A stretch of DNA of 64,000 nucleotides. Source: Spinacia oleracea. Lineage: Eukaryota > Streptophyta > Magnoliopsida > Caryophyllales > Amaranthaceae. The stretch lies in NCBI RefSeq assembly GCF_020520425.1, contig NC_079487.1, positions 85,131,141 to 85,195,140 of the forward strand. Reading direction: 5' to 3'. Positions 24,480-36,404 of the stretch are shown one piece after another (the stretch's first letter is position 1; each line of letters begins with the position of its first letter). The notes below the pieces were generated by a model. That model was not told the origin of the DNA, did no database searches, and was given only the letters and a program-made list of their open reading frames with translations. A program made the position numbers and the translations under genes.

Positions 24480-25060
24480 TGGTGCAGGGGCTTGCACGTA
24501 GATCTACGTACACGAAAAAGAACATAAGAAACTAAACAGAAAGAACATAATAGAGTAAACGAAAAGAACATTAACCAAAACCTGAAAAGAACACACTAAT
24601 GTCAAAAAACTAAAGAAAATGTACAAAAATGAATATAACATATTCTCTCTCCTGATAAACTATAAAAAGAACAACTATTTTTCAAAAAGAACATGTGAAA
24701 AGTGCAACAGAAAAAAAAAAAAAAAAAAAACATATTATAGATAATATTATTAAATATTAAAAAACTGTAAAAAAGTTAAAAAGTTAAAAAGTTAAAAAGA
24801 ACACAAAATAATTAAAAAAAAGACCAACAACTTTTTAACAAAACACAAAGAACAAAAGCAAAAGAAAAATAAAATAACAAAAAGTCAATTTATTTTTTTT
24901 AAAAACGACAACAAAAAAAAAAGAAAAAAGAACAAAACACATGAAAAAGAACAACATTAAAACGACGATATTTTGATGCACTTAAAACTAGATCTATATT
25001 TTTATTTGAGTGTATTTTTGTTCAGATCACACGCATCAGATCTATGTTCTTTTATTAAGT
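24480..25060. repeat. A-rich AAAAGAACA repeats
   Basis: Irregular repeats of AAAAGAACA and AAGAACATA include a 21-base poly-A near 24711. The sequence is non-coding and of low complexity. Confidence 0.7.
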
Positions 25061-25064
25061 GTTA

Positions 25065-25346
25065 CTAGTCTGTGCCCGTGCTATGCACGGGATTTCTATA
25101 AAATTAGTAAATAGAGCATTAATTTTAGTTTCCTTCTTTATTCATATTATTTAAATTGACCAAGTTTTTAATACTTTTAATATTTTTTTCCCCTCTTGTT
25201 GATATTTTAATTTTATGCTTTGGTAGTTTCCTATTTGGTTAAGCTTAATTTAAGGGAATTAAGGGTGATACGTGGAGTAGTTGTGGTTTGAGAATTGGAG
25301 TTTTGGAGCATTCCCATTAACCACTATTTTGCTTTAATAATATAGA
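25065..25346 (-). mobile_element. Non-autonomous Helitron, 282 bp, complete
   Basis: Read on the minus strand, the element begins TCTATATTATTAAAGC (from 25346). It ends with the hairpin CCCGTGCATAGCACGGG, a short spacer and the terminal CTAG (25068-25065). It lies between an A and a T on that strand, the Helitron target. There is no TSD and no inverted repeat, both Helitron hallmarks. The interior is non-coding, so it depends on a Rep/helicase supplied elsewhere. Confidence 0.85.
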
Positions 25347-25471
25347 TTTGTTCTATTCAAACGATTTTATGTTCTAATTAAAAATGTTAGTTTGCTTAAT
25401 CTGTGTTTTATACATATTTCCTGGCTTTAGGGATTGTTTCCGCACATGTTATTATGTTTAACTGTATTCCC

Positions 25472-28082
25472 CTACATTCTGCAGATGCAGTAATTAACCT
25501 TTGTGAAATATATATCTGCCAGTTTCTTCATGAGTTTGGGGGCAGCGACTTCGCTAGGGTTACTCATAATGTCATACTCCACCGTTCTATTAAATAGACT
25601 GAACGCATCATCAAATGCTTGACCAGGACCAACAATATCAACATGCCGTAGAAGCTTTGTCTGCAAACCAAATGACTGCAAACGAGAAGCAAGAAAAACA
25701 TAATGACGAACATCACCTGCGGAATAAACACTAATCCCGCCAAAAGAAAAAGGTAAGGTGGCAAGTCGCCACTTCCAATCGCCAAAGCCAGGCCCCGAAG
25801 CAGTAACAATACGCTCCAAGGAAGATCGAAGAGCCTCATCGAAAGAGCGCTGAGCCGCCTCAAAAATACCAAGATGACAAGTACGCAAAGCAAAGTAGAG
25901 TTTAGAATCTCCGGTACATGCCCTAAGTAACAATAGCTCACACTGAGGATTATCAAGCTGAGCAACCTTATCCATAAGCCCAATGGTCTTGGTCACCCTC
26001 TGCATCACAAGCTCACCACTAAAAACTGGATTAGAACTTGCGGGACCACCAAGAAACTTAACACCAAGCAACGGACGAGCAATATCAGGGGGAAAGACTC
26101 CCACAAGCTTGCTTCGAGGGTCCTCTGTAGGCCAGAAAACCTCAGTCTTCTCCACGTTAAGATTTAACCTGAGACAAGGCCCGTCCTCCATAATCAGCTG
26201 CAGAACCTTCCCCACCACTAAGGTGTCACCAATGATAGTGCCGTCATCCAAATACCATTCCTGAAGACATATATCAAAAGCCTCCGTGATTTTACAACCC
26301 AGGGGTTGTAAAACCAAAGAAAAAAAGAGAAGACCAAGGGGATCACCCTGCTGTACCCCCTGAGACGAACATAATGTGTGCTCCCCATAATACAATCTGG
26401 CTGGAGTAGAGTAGCAGAATTCAACCCATCGCGAAATGCCCGGACAACGAAGGCGAACTTCACGTAACATGGCCGCTCGATCAACTAAATTGAAGGCATT
26501 TTGAAAATCCACCAACAACATAGAAAGTCCTACATCAGAACCCTGATCTTCAATCAACTGGTTCACATCGTGAAGAATTGCCTCACCACCTGCAAATACA
26601 CCGACACCAAATTGAAGACCATCAAAATAACTCCCCAAAGACGGACCAACCATAACAGCACCAACCTTCGAAACCAGACATCGCCAAACAGTACCCACAA
26701 CAATAGGACGAATACCACCACCGGGCTTGACAAGAGGGGTGAGAGGAGCACTAGCAATATACTCTCCCAAACCCATAGGACATTTTCCAGCTAAAAAGAG
26801 GTTAACCACCCCAGAAATGGAGTCAACTAACTCATCAGAAATCGCCACAGCAGCACCACTCAAGCAATCCATAAGGTGATGAGCTCGCAAACTGTCCCTC
26901 CCATAAGATGTGCCATGTGGAAAACTCCTAATCCAGTCCAAAACAACAGCAGAAGTAGATATGAGATGATGGTGATCAACTGGAATATCAGGCAAGGACG
27001 AAGATGGAAAAGAAGGGTGTTTTGATTGTAAATCCGTAAGAGTGGCCTCTTTATAAGGCGCAACGCCAGAAGAAGAAAGAACGCGGACTGCGGCAGTGTA
27101 ATGACCATCACAAATCTTCCTACGAAACTGCTTGATATTGCGTGCTGCCAAATCAAGATCTGCATCAGCATCCATCAACGTAGGGGATCCAGCTGCCAAA
27201 GCTTCCCGCAAAAGAAGCATACTACCACCCGGCTCACTCCAAGTATGAATAGCATTAGCAATCCCTAACGGCAGATGAGCACTCGCGATTACTCCTCGGA
27301 CTGAAGGTCTTAAGGATACATAGAGGCAACACGAGAAGATTAACCCAACAGGAGATGTCCTAAGGCTTGCAAATAACCCTATCAAGCGCGCCCTTCAAAA
27401 CCCGGGAAAAACCCAAACAACATTTAGGAGGGATGGATTTAACAGAGCAAAGTCGTTTAGAAAGCAATCTGTCAAGGAGAGTGACGGTAAAACCACATTC
27501 CTGTTCTCGCACCGCAGTATCCAGATGAACATCAGAAGCAAGTGACGGTTTAGAAAGACCATAGAGCACAAACTGAACAACACCATCCCCAGCATCAGGT
27601 GGGCCCACAAAATCAGAACCATGACGAACCACTGATACCACCGTTACCTTGACGAACCATTGCTACCGTTGACCCACTGCAGACCAACAGAACCACCGGG
27701 ACCAACAAACAAACAGAACCACTGCACCACTGCACCACCAAACCGCAAAACCACCGCAAGAGAATAGAGCCTGAAAACAACCGCTTGAACTCGCCTGAAA
27801 AACTGCCTCCGAGACACCTTCACCGTGCCTCTGAACGTCGGAATAACAACCGGAATCCCCACAAAGACAAATCCCCATACAGCGGAAGGTCAACTCAGCT
27901 TCAGTAAAAATAGTCAAGTTAGTGGTTAGAGAGTGCCGTGTGACTACCTGAGCATCAACTCTACAATGACGATCATGTAGATGAGTGATCATAGAGCTCC
28001 TAGTAAGCCCATTCCCCCCGCCATCTTGACATCCATTCAGACCCACAAACGGACAATGAAAATGCACCACAACAGTAGGCAT
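25472..28082 (-). pseudogene. Zinc-finger plus reverse transcriptase protein, broken
   Basis: A retroelement-type protein of a family I know from plant genomes under generic reverse-transcriptase annotations. The N-terminal part (28082 down) has a C2H2-like HFHCPFVG...LISH-type finger (SSMITHLHDRH). The RT domain, 27262-25700, has LTPLVKPGGGIRPIVVGTVW, LLVDFQNAFNLVDR, SSQGVQQGDPLG and the catalytic WYLDDGT. The C-terminus ends NPSEVAAPKLMKKLADIYFT, as the family does. It is disrupted: a 225-bp insertion (27623-27847) splits the finger from HGSDFVGPPDAGDG, a TAG lies at 27360-27362 in the true frame, and a frame change falls near 27265. Its transposon class is not settled. YLDD instead of the L1 FADD box separates it from the LINEs at 12-20 kb. 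No terminal repeats or TSD were found. Confidence 0.75.
27623..27847. repeat. 225-bp direct repeat, copy 1 (inside the RT pseudogene)
   Basis: Runs from GACGAACCACTGATACCACC to CGTCGGAATAAC. It is about 97 percent identical by eye to 28547-28771 in the same orientation. It interrupts the RT reading frame between the zinc-finger segment and the rest. Confidence 0.9.
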
Positions 28083-28094
28083 TAGAAATAGTCA

Positions 28095-28260
28095 ACTCAA
28101 CAACAACACCCAACAACTCCAAAACACCAAAAACTCCAAAACACCCAACAACAATGACTCCAAAACACCCAACAACTCCAAAACACCAAAAAACTACTCA
28201 CAAACCCAACAATTCCAAGACTCCAATCACATCAACACTAGGCAAACACCACGCACAACA
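28095..28260. repeat. CAACAACTCCAAAACACC-type repeats
   Basis: Irregular tandem copies of CCAACAACTCCAAAACACC upstream (minus strand) of the RT pseudogene. Non-coding. Confidence 0.8.
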
Positions 28261-28546
28261 ACATGCACAACACTTAGTCAAATGCTAACAAAGTAGGACA
28301 AAACTTTCTATGAAGGTGCGACGGTAATTGCACAAATTGTGGGGTTGGATGGAGAACCAACGTCAATAATTGTGAAAATCGAACAATGTGCAGCGACGAA
28401 CAAAGCACCGTGAATAAAACAATGTTCAATTGGCAAAACCAAACGCAGATCGTCGATTATTGTGCAGCAATGAACGCTTGAAACGAACCACAACCAACAC
28501 GACACCAACACAATGCCAAAACCAATCGAACCACCGATACCACCTC

Positions 28547-28771
28547 GACGAACCACTGATACCACCGTTACCTTGACGAACCACCGCTACCGTTGACCCA
28601 CTGCAGACCAACAGAACCACCGGGACCAACAAACAAACAGAACCACTGCACCACTGCACCACCAAACCGCAAAACCACCGCAAGAGAATAGAGCCTGAAA
28701 ACAATCGCTTGAACCCGCCTGAAAAACCGCCTCCGAGACACCTTCACCGTGCCTCTGAACGTCGGAATAAC
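28547..28771. repeat. 225-bp direct repeat, copy 2
   Basis: Second copy of the unit at 27623-27847, in the same orientation, 924 bp away. The minus-strand translation of the two copies is nearly identical (VIPTFRGTVKVSRR start, WFCLFVGPGGSVGLQWVNG end). This shows recent duplication, not that the peptide is real. Confidence 0.9.
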
Positions 28772-28841
28772 CACCAGAAAAGGACGTGGAACTTGCCCTA
28801 TACGACCATAACGGACCTGTCCTAATCCCCTCTTTTGAGAG

Positions 28842-28842
28842 G

Positions 28843-28933
<91 letters not shown>

Positions 28934-28958
28934 GTAGTAGTAGTAGTAGTAGTAGTAT
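28842..28958. repeat. (TTA)n then (GTA)n microsatellite
   Basis: About 30 TTA units are followed by about eight GTA/TAG units. The long isoleucine and leucine open frames here are artefacts of the repeat. Confidence 0.95.
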
Positions 28959-29114
28959 TAGAATTATTATTATTATTGTTATTATTACTACTATTGTATA
29001 TATTTATATCATGGTTATTATTAATATTATTTTATTACTATTATTGCTTTAATAAAAAAAAGGATGTTCTTGTCGGTGAAATTAAAATTTATTATTTAAA
29101 GCATAAAAAAACAC

Positions 29115-29630
29115 TAACAAAATATTCAAATTCGATCACTATGTCCAAATTAAAACCATTAAGTATAGAGCAGAAACGATATGATCAGATCATGTCCATA
29201 TCAGAACCGATTTTTACAGATCAGAACCATTATATATTCAGACCAAAACCAGTATGATCACATAATATCCAGATCATAATTGATATGTACAGATCATGTC
29301 CAGATCATGTTCGAATCTACAAAGATCTTGCCTAGATCAGAATCGATCCTTACAAATCATGTACAATCCTTACAGAACCAATATGTTCAGATCAGAACAG
29401 ATTTGTACAGATCATGTCTAGATCAGAATCGATATGTCCAGATTAGAACTGGCCTAGATATCGACTCTGTACAGATTATGTTCATATCAGAATTGATCTG
29501 CAGAGATCATGTCCAGATCAGAACTGGTCTCCAGATCATTACCAGATCAGAATTAATCTGTACAGATATGTCCAAATCAAAACTGATCTGTACATATCAT
29601 ATCCAGATCAAAATTGATATACAAAGATCA
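29115..29630. repeat. AGATCA-type tandem repeat array, left part
   Basis: Degenerate units of about 20 bp built on CAGATCAGAACCGATCTGTA and CAGATCATGTC. The array continues at 32438. The two halves were one array before the solo LTR inserted, as shown by the GATCA target duplication. Confidence 0.85.
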
Positions 29631-32437
29631 TGTAATCCCCCATAATTTTATACATTTTATTAATATATTTTAACGTATAGTTAATTATATTTAAATAGAA
29701 TTTACGAATTTTAGAAATAAATATGTAATTAACGAAATTTTAGAAATAAATATGTAATTAACGAATATTTATTTTATACATTTTGAATATTTTTAACGAC
29801 TTATGAGATTAAAATAATTTTAGAATTTCATGTTGAAAAGAGTTCGAATTACGAAAACACGTTTGATTGAATTTGGAAAAACAATGCTAACCATTTTGGA
29901 TTCAAACAAACTCAATTCTGATCCTAGCCCAAATCGATAAAGCCCAAAAGAAATAACCCATGATTCTTCATTCTTGTTTCGATACTCACGTAAAACTCAA
30001 TCTCAAACTCTCCTTCAACTTCACGTGGAAAAACAACTCTCAAACCCTCCTCTTTCACGTCCGCTTCATCATTTGTTGATGCGCCTCCCCTTGCTTGCTA
30101 CTTCTTCAGCCGCCGCACCAGCCACTACTTGGCCGCCGGCGTTTCTACGCCACCATCCTCCTCCCCTCAGTAATTTCTTCTCCTCCTCTTCCCTCTCATC
30201 TTTATTCTCTCTTTCTTTTATTATTTCCTCCTTAATCCGGTTGTGTTCTGTTGCGGGAGTCAGCCCCCACCACACGCACCACCGAGCTGCAACCACCACC
30301 GCCCACCGTGCAGTGCCAACCGTGCCACCACCCGCGCCCAACATCGCTGCCCAGCTGCCGGTAATTTCCCTCCTTCTCTCATCTCTTGCTTCGTCCTTCC
30401 CTTTCGTGTTGCCCCTCCTTAACTGTGTTCTTGCACAACACCACCAGAAACCACCGTGCGAACACCGACACCGTCCGCCGCACTCCTCCAACCAGCGCCG
30501 CCGCCCGGTTCTGCTTCGTGCCGCATGTGCTCCGCCGGCCAGCCACTCTCTTCTTCTTTTTGGTTAATGCTCAAACCCTAAACTAAACTATGTTAATTAT
30601 GTTTTATTAATTGTGTTTTAATTATGTTTTATTAATTTAATTCATGTTTCTTGAATTAAATTATAGTTTTTTTTTATTATTAAGTTATGAATTTCAGATT
30701 ATATACTTTGCATAATTAATAATTTAATTTTCAAATTTATATAATTGAATTAAAATAAGGTGTTAAATTATTAAAACATGAATTTTTAAGGTTTTAATAG
30801 TTTTGAAATCATGGTAGGATGTTTATGAATTATTAAAGTTATTGTTTTTATGATTTCAAACATGTTAATTATGTTTCGGAATAGTTTGAAATTAGTTTAT
30901 GTTGCTGGAAATTTAAAGTATGATGCTTTGAAGAGTTTTCAACGAATTTCAATCATTAATTCAATAAGTATTGGGAAGGTTCTAAATATGTTTAGGATGT
31001 ATTTAGAATGTTTTATTGTAGTTGTGAATGATTAGAAGTTGATTGGGAATCCTTGTTGGTTGTTTTAGGCGGAGAATTCTCTTTAGGCGACTTTTGAAAG
31101 TGTAAAGTGGCCTATCAGTTTGTTTACACAAGGTGCGTACATACCTGTGTGCTTGGAATGTGTGTTATGTGTTGAAACCATGTTGAAATTGTTGATGAAC
31201 TTGGTTATGTTGAAATTACATGTTTAATATTGTTGGATGGACATGTTGAACATATATTTCGTTATGAGGATTATAGCATGTTAGTATGATGATTGATGCA
31301 AACATGTTGGTTGGGAACACTAGATTATTTTTATACATATATTGATTCATATCGATTGATCGTTGTTCCCTTTTAGCTTTTCACTACTTTATGAGGGCCG
31401 AGGACCTTGTTTAGTAAGTTAAAACCTTATACCCATATAGAGGGGTAGATCAGTATTAAAGGAAATGTTGGATTTTAATGGAATGAGTCTTGATTGATAC
31501 CTTGGTGATCACTTACTTAATTCCAAGATAAAAACAATTGTGAATAATTGTTGATTGTATGACTTATGTGATTGTTGAGTCATAACAGAGTTTTAATATG
31601 TAAATCATGTAAAGTGAAACTGAATAGCAATAGCTTTAGACTGTGCACGTCTGAAGTGACGGACAAACATGAGTTGGGGTTCATGGTGGTAGCCCATGGC
31701 CTTTTCTGGGACCGGATTGATCACCGTGTTCTATTTTTATTCAAACGTTCCTCGATATCGCAGGTCGCCGAGGTTACGGAGTCGCGCCCGTACCTCGTCT
31801 TCCTTAGTGAAGACTTCTGGTTAGACAACTCGGTCCATTGACTATTTCAATTAAAATAATATTAATGATACAAAGGTCTAGTTTAGTTTAATAGAGTCTT
31901 CAAGTTAATATGTTTTTACTTATGTTTTATTAGTATCATGATAGGGTTGTTCGCTTAATAGAATCATGTTAGGATTACTATTGTTTTAGTATGTATGTAG
32001 TACTTAGCGTTGCTGATTACGTGCTTTGTTTGTGTGTGTTGATCATGGCTATGCCTTATTGATCTTGTGATGACCCATTTTGGTGAGCAGTCTCTAAGGA
32101 TCAATAAGCGTTGTCCATCTACAGGTTTGAAGATGATGCATCATTGGGATCGGGATTAGAGAGCTTGTATTTAGTTTTGTTTTGCTAAGTTGACTTGGGT
32201 TGTTTAATTGGACTTTAAACTTGTCGTACTATTTACATTTCCTTATTTTCGTTGATTAGTTTTTGGGATTAATTCTGTAATTGATTATTTATAAACCAAA
32301 AGTTAGTTTTATGTTTTCCGCTGCAAAATTCTGAATAAGCCGTTACGTTTTCACACGGGCGATAATGCCTTGATAATTCTCTACGTTTTATATTAAAAAG
32401 GGTATTTTAAAAAAGGGAGAATTGTCGGGGTGTTACA
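29631..32437. mobile_element. Solo LTR, 2807 bp, TSD GATCA
   Basis: Begins TGTAATCCCCC and ends GGGGTGTTACA, inverted TG...CA termini typical of long plant Ty3/gypsy LTRs. It is flanked by the perfect 5-bp duplication GATCA (29626-29630 and 32438-32442). No gag-pol is adjacent, so it is a solo LTR. Inside, 30000-30560 is unusually GC-rich with CCACC/CCGCC runs and a 197-codon Pro/Ser/His-rich open frame from 29974. A GC-rich block at 31640-31840 (CGCAGGTCGCCGAGG) looks like the conserved segment I have seen in Tekay-type chromovirus LTRs. That lineage call is from memory and uncertain. Confidence 0.85.
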
Positions 32438-32880
32438 GATCATGTCCATATCAGAACCGATCTGTCCAGATCAGAACCAATATATCCAGATCAAAACCCA
32501 TACGTGTAGATCAGAACCCATATATTCAGATCGATCTATCTAGATCATGCCTAAATCTACAATGATTTTTCAAGATCAAGTCCATATCAAAACCCAAATA
32601 TCCAGATCATGTCCAAATTTGAATCGATCTATTTCGATCAAAACCGATATGTCCAGATCATGTCCAAATCAGAACTTGTCTGTACAGATCATGTATCATC
32701 TCCAGATCTGTATTGATCATGTCGATATTAGAGCCGATCTGTCTAGATCATATCCAGATCAGAACCAAATTTGTACATATCATCCCCAAGTTAGAATCGT
32801 TTTGTACAGATCATATCCAGATCAGAATTGATATGTCCAGATCAGAACCGATCTATCTAGATCATGTCTAGGTCTATCTA
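32438..32880. repeat. AGATCA-type tandem repeat array, right part
   Basis: Continuation of the array at 29115-29630, same unit type. It breaks down after about 32880 into AT-rich DNA. Confidence 0.85.
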
Positions 32881-33012
32881 ATATAAGGAATAGTTAAATC
32901 ATGAGTAAAGTTAAATAAATAATAACAATATTATAAATTTTTGTAACATTTATTTTACACATAAGTCGTTGAATATTAATAAATGTAGATTTTTGTTTAA
33001 ACTTAATTCTAA

Positions 33013-33125
33013 AAGATCAGATCAGACCAGATCAGATCAGAAAAAATAAGTTTAGATCAGATAAGTTTAGAAAAAATAAGTTCAGATCAGATTAGATCAG
33101 ACCATACTAGACCAGATCAGGAGAA
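33013..33125. repeat. AGATCAGACCAG repeats
   Basis: Short degenerate AGATCAG/ACCAGATCAG repeats, similar in motif to the ends of the Harbinger-like element at 1550-2397. They may be the inner flank of a related element, but its other end was not found. Confidence 0.6.
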
Positions 33126-34703
33126 ATAAGGTGAACTAAAAGGGGCCTACTCCAAAGATGAAGGAAAAATAATTCTCCAGGGGATTATTCTTGCGTGGAC
33201 ATGGTCCACATTAATATTAATGTCGACCCAAAATCACTAGTTTTCTCTAGCACCTTTTTACACTCGCAGTGACATTTATTGTTCATATAGTAACTATAAT
33301 AAATTAATTAAATACCAAAATTTTTATACATAGTAACCCTATATTTTTAAAAGCAAATTGTGACTTAAGACCACATTATTCAAGCACAATATGTATCAAA
33401 GGCACTAATTTGACTTTTTTTCATAATAATCCAAATAAAATACCAAAATAGATTAGAGACAAGTTGTTGACCTTATTTTAAGACATAACCCACAATAAAT
33501 TTAGTGTGGACCAAATTTATTTAGAAATTAGTGTTCTCAAGATAATTAGTATTTTTATATAGTAAATTCATAGTATAAGATAAGATAAGGTCGGATAATA
33601 TAATTTTCAACAATATAGAGTAGTTTATAATGTATAAGTATCGATCCATTTATAAAAATAAAAAATAAAAAAATTCTTTTATTTGGTGGGTACCGCCGTA
33701 CCGAATATAATTACGTAAATGACAAAAACGTGAGATACCCATGGAAATTTCCCATGAGTATAAAAGCTTCACACAATAATTGCCAGCACTCATAAATGGA
33801 AATTTGTTTCACTTTATTTACTGAAAATGCGGTACACGACTTCACAAAATAATTGCTATCACTCATATAATGATTATCGAAAAGGCTTGCGCGAACAAAG
33901 TGTACAATAAATTTATTGTACATCAAAATAACTTTTATGTAGTTTTTTGTAACTTTAATCTACTTTTTTGTAACTTTTACATTATAAAAATAAAAAGTTG
34001 ATAGATAAACGTTTTAAAGAGTAAAATGATTAATTTATACATTATTATTGATTTTGAAGAAATAATTTTTATTCAAATAAAAAAATTTATCATTAAAAAA
34101 TAGATAACTTTTACAAATATAAATGTAACTTTTAAGCATTTTGAGTCAACTTTTATTTCAGTGTACAATATTTATTATACACCCCTTATAAATAAGAATT
34201 TGTGAATGCTCATATTAAGATTTGATCAGTAAAATGCGGTACACGACTTTGACAAAATAATTGCTATCCCTCATAATAAGTTTTGATCAGTAAAACACGG
34301 AGTAATATTGTTTTAATTAATACACAAATTCATTTTTCTTTTTATTAATTCTTGGTTATAGTTTATAATACCTTATGACTCATTAAAACAAAAAATCTCT
34401 ACATATTGTTGATTTCCATCAATCCCTGGTCATCTCATTAAGGTTTGATTTTCTTCCCCAAATCTAATTCTTAATCTTAAATTATTTGCCTTTGTTTTTC
34501 ATGTTTATATAATCTATTTGTTGTTGATATAATTTTAGTTTATTAACGGCCGGAGTATGATTTTAGGCGAGGCCATGTCGATCTTATATAATTGTACTCC
34601 GTAGATGATTCATTCATAATTCATTCCCTGCATCTTATCAGTTATCCCCCAATAATACCTAACCTCTGTAATATTTAATTAGGGTATGTGATCTATTGGA
34701 GAA
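33126..34703. other. AT-rich upstream region of the F-box gene
   Basis: No coding signal. It holds three short copies of a CTTCACAAAATAATTGCTATC-like sequence (about 33768, 33840 and 34245) and a MITE at 33900-34183. The F-box promoter and leader probably lie at about 34450-34703. A TATATAAT-like AT stretch lies near 34585. Confidence 0.4.
33900..34183. mobile_element. MITE with GTGTACAATAAAT inverted ends
   Basis: The left end GTGTACAATAAATTTATTGT and the right end (reverse complement GTGTATAATAAATATTGTAC) are imperfect inverted repeats, followed by matching AAATAA-CTTTT blocks. The interior is non-coding. No clear TSD, so the superfamily is unassigned. Confidence 0.5.
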
Positions 34704-35930
34704 ATGAACCCCGTTGAAAGAAAGTGCGTCCTTTCAGTTCCTAATGATCTGGTACAGGACATCCTGTCAAGGCTGGGAGTTAAAGACTTATTGCGATTGA
34801 GGTGTATAAATAAAGAATGGCGTACATTCATCGACGATACTAACTTCATCAGGAAGCACTACGATGCTCAACATTCCATTTGCAAAGGCAAAGGCAATGG
34901 CAACATGCCTCACTTTGTGTATAATGGAGGTGATTCAGAAACATTTTGCCTTGTTTATGTACAACAAGGAGAAATGATTACTTTGAATTTGAATGCTGAT
35001 CTAGAGCGTGATAGTAAAGATGTGGTTGTGGATGATCGAGATCGAGATCGAGATCGATATGATATTATCTCAGATGGTTGTGTGAATGGCATTATTTGCC
35101 TTAACTGGAAGCACAGGGACACCGAATTGAACAATTTCTTAAGCTTGTGGAATCCAGCCACTAGAGAATTTAAAGCTATTGCGTATCCAAATATGCCACC
35201 TCTCATCCAAAGAAGTCATTTTGAAGTTTATGGATTTGGGTTTGATCCATTATCTAATGATTTCAAGATTCTGGGATTATATAGTATTACTGAATTTAGT
35301 TGTTACTATGAAATGTATTCGTTACAAAATAATTGTTGGAAGAGGCTTAGAGAACCGAAAGCCGATATTGGCGGTATTCCAATGCCCACAACGGATGGAT
35401 ACTTAAATGGTGTCTATTATTGGACTGCAGAAATAAGTGGAGGACATTTGGTGATTGTATCTCTTAATTTTAGTACCGAGGTTTTTGAGGTGTCTGATCC
35501 ACCACAGGATGCTGTTTCCCTTCACGCGTCTCAGATTTATCCATCGCAAACAACCATTACACTGTACAAGGAATGTCTTGCATTAGCAATTAGCCATACG
35601 GTTCAGGAAGAGGCTTTATTATATAGCATTGATATATGGGTTGTAACTCGATTTGATGATTGTGGAGTCCCATTGTCATGGCAACACTTGTTTACTGTCG
35701 AACCAGTTCATGCCAATTCAGGTCTACAGTTAGCTGCATCACGATTAGACGGTCATCTTCTGATCAGCTCTCTGTTTCCAAGTGAAGATTGTGCAAGTGA
35801 TCAAGATAGCGAATGCTGGCTTTATAATCCCTCAACCACCAAGTACACAAAATTGGAAACAGACTTTTGCACTTGGTTTAGATATTTGGAGAGTTTGTTT
35901 CCGTTATCAAAGAGGTTAGACCAGGTCTGA
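34704..35930 (+). CDS. F-box protein with F-box-associated (FBA) domain, 408 aa
   Basis: An intact single-exon ORF. The F-box spans about residues 9-50 (VPNDLVQDILSRLGVKDLLR, then RCINKEWRTFIDD), the Skp1-binding module of SCF E3 ubiquitin ligases. The rest matches plant F-box-associated interaction domains: LWNPATREFKAI, VYGFGFDPLSNDFKILG, MYSLQNNCWKRL, GVYYWTA, WLYNPST. It probably selects a substrate for ubiquitination, but the substrate is unknown. Length is typical (350-420 aa). Start ATG at 34704 precedes the F-box directly. A run of GATCGA hexamers near residues 110-119 codes for alternating Asp and Arg (DDRDRDRDRYD) between the F-box and the FBA part and is likely length-variable. No introns, as in many members. 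No partner gene lies nearby. Confidence 0.9.
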   Translation: MNPVERKCVLSVPNDLVQDILSRLGVKDLLRLRCINKEWRTFIDDTNFIRKHYDAQHSICKGKGNGNMPHFVYNGGDSETFCLVYVQQGEMITLNLNADLERDSKDVVVDDRDRDRDRYDIISDGCVNGIICLNWKHRDTELNNFLSLWNPATREFKAIAYPNMPPLIQRSHFEVYGFGFDPLSNDFKILGLYSITEFSCYYEMYSLQNNCWKRLREPKADIGGIPMPTTDGYLNGVYYWTAEISGGHLVIVSLNFSTEVFEVSDPPQDAVSLHASQIYPSQTTITLYKECLALAISHTVQEEALLYSIDIWVVTRFDDCGVPLSWQHLFTVEPVHANSGLQLAASRLDGHLLISSLFPSEDCASDQDSECWLYNPSTTKYTKLETDFCTWFRYLESLFPLSKRLDQV

Positions 35931-36404
35931 GAGTGCTTTAATATTTTCAGTGGTTGCCTGGTTGGTGTTGGTCACCTAGGAACTCTTGTAAGTCGTAACA
36001 AATAATAACTTTCCTACTTGTAGTATCACGTACTCGGATTTTCAAACAACGTACTCTTGCAATAAAATAATAACATTCCTTGTGTGTTGTGTCATACTTC
36101 TTGAGAGTCTCACACACGAAGAATTTTTTACTACTTTTTTTTTTCTGTTTACTATGAAAGGTTGAAGAATATAGAATTACTATCAATGCTCCAAGCCAAT
36201 ACAACAATCCTTTAGGGTTGGATTATTGTCAAGAGTCTTACTGACCCAGAACGAGGGATTTGTAGTACAAAGAAAATAAAACCAGCGTACATCGATAAAA
36301 ACAATGAAAAACATCTGCTATATATAGACAATATGTACGCGTTTTATAAGGGATGATTAGACTAATCTGAACAAAAACATCTTCGCTAATCATCTTCGCA
36401 CATA
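35931..36404. other. F-box 3' flank
   Basis: Probable 3' UTR and spacer. Nothing recognised apart from a poly-T run near 36137. Confidence 0.4.

Noticed and set aside
28786..29257. ORFs with long isoleucine or leucine runs
   Set aside because: Translation of the (TTA)n/(GTA)n microsatellite and the AGATCA array, not genes.
30069..30491. Gly/Arg-rich 140-aa ORF on the minus strand
   Set aside because: Opposite-strand shadow of the GC-rich CCACC/CCGCC block in the solo LTR.
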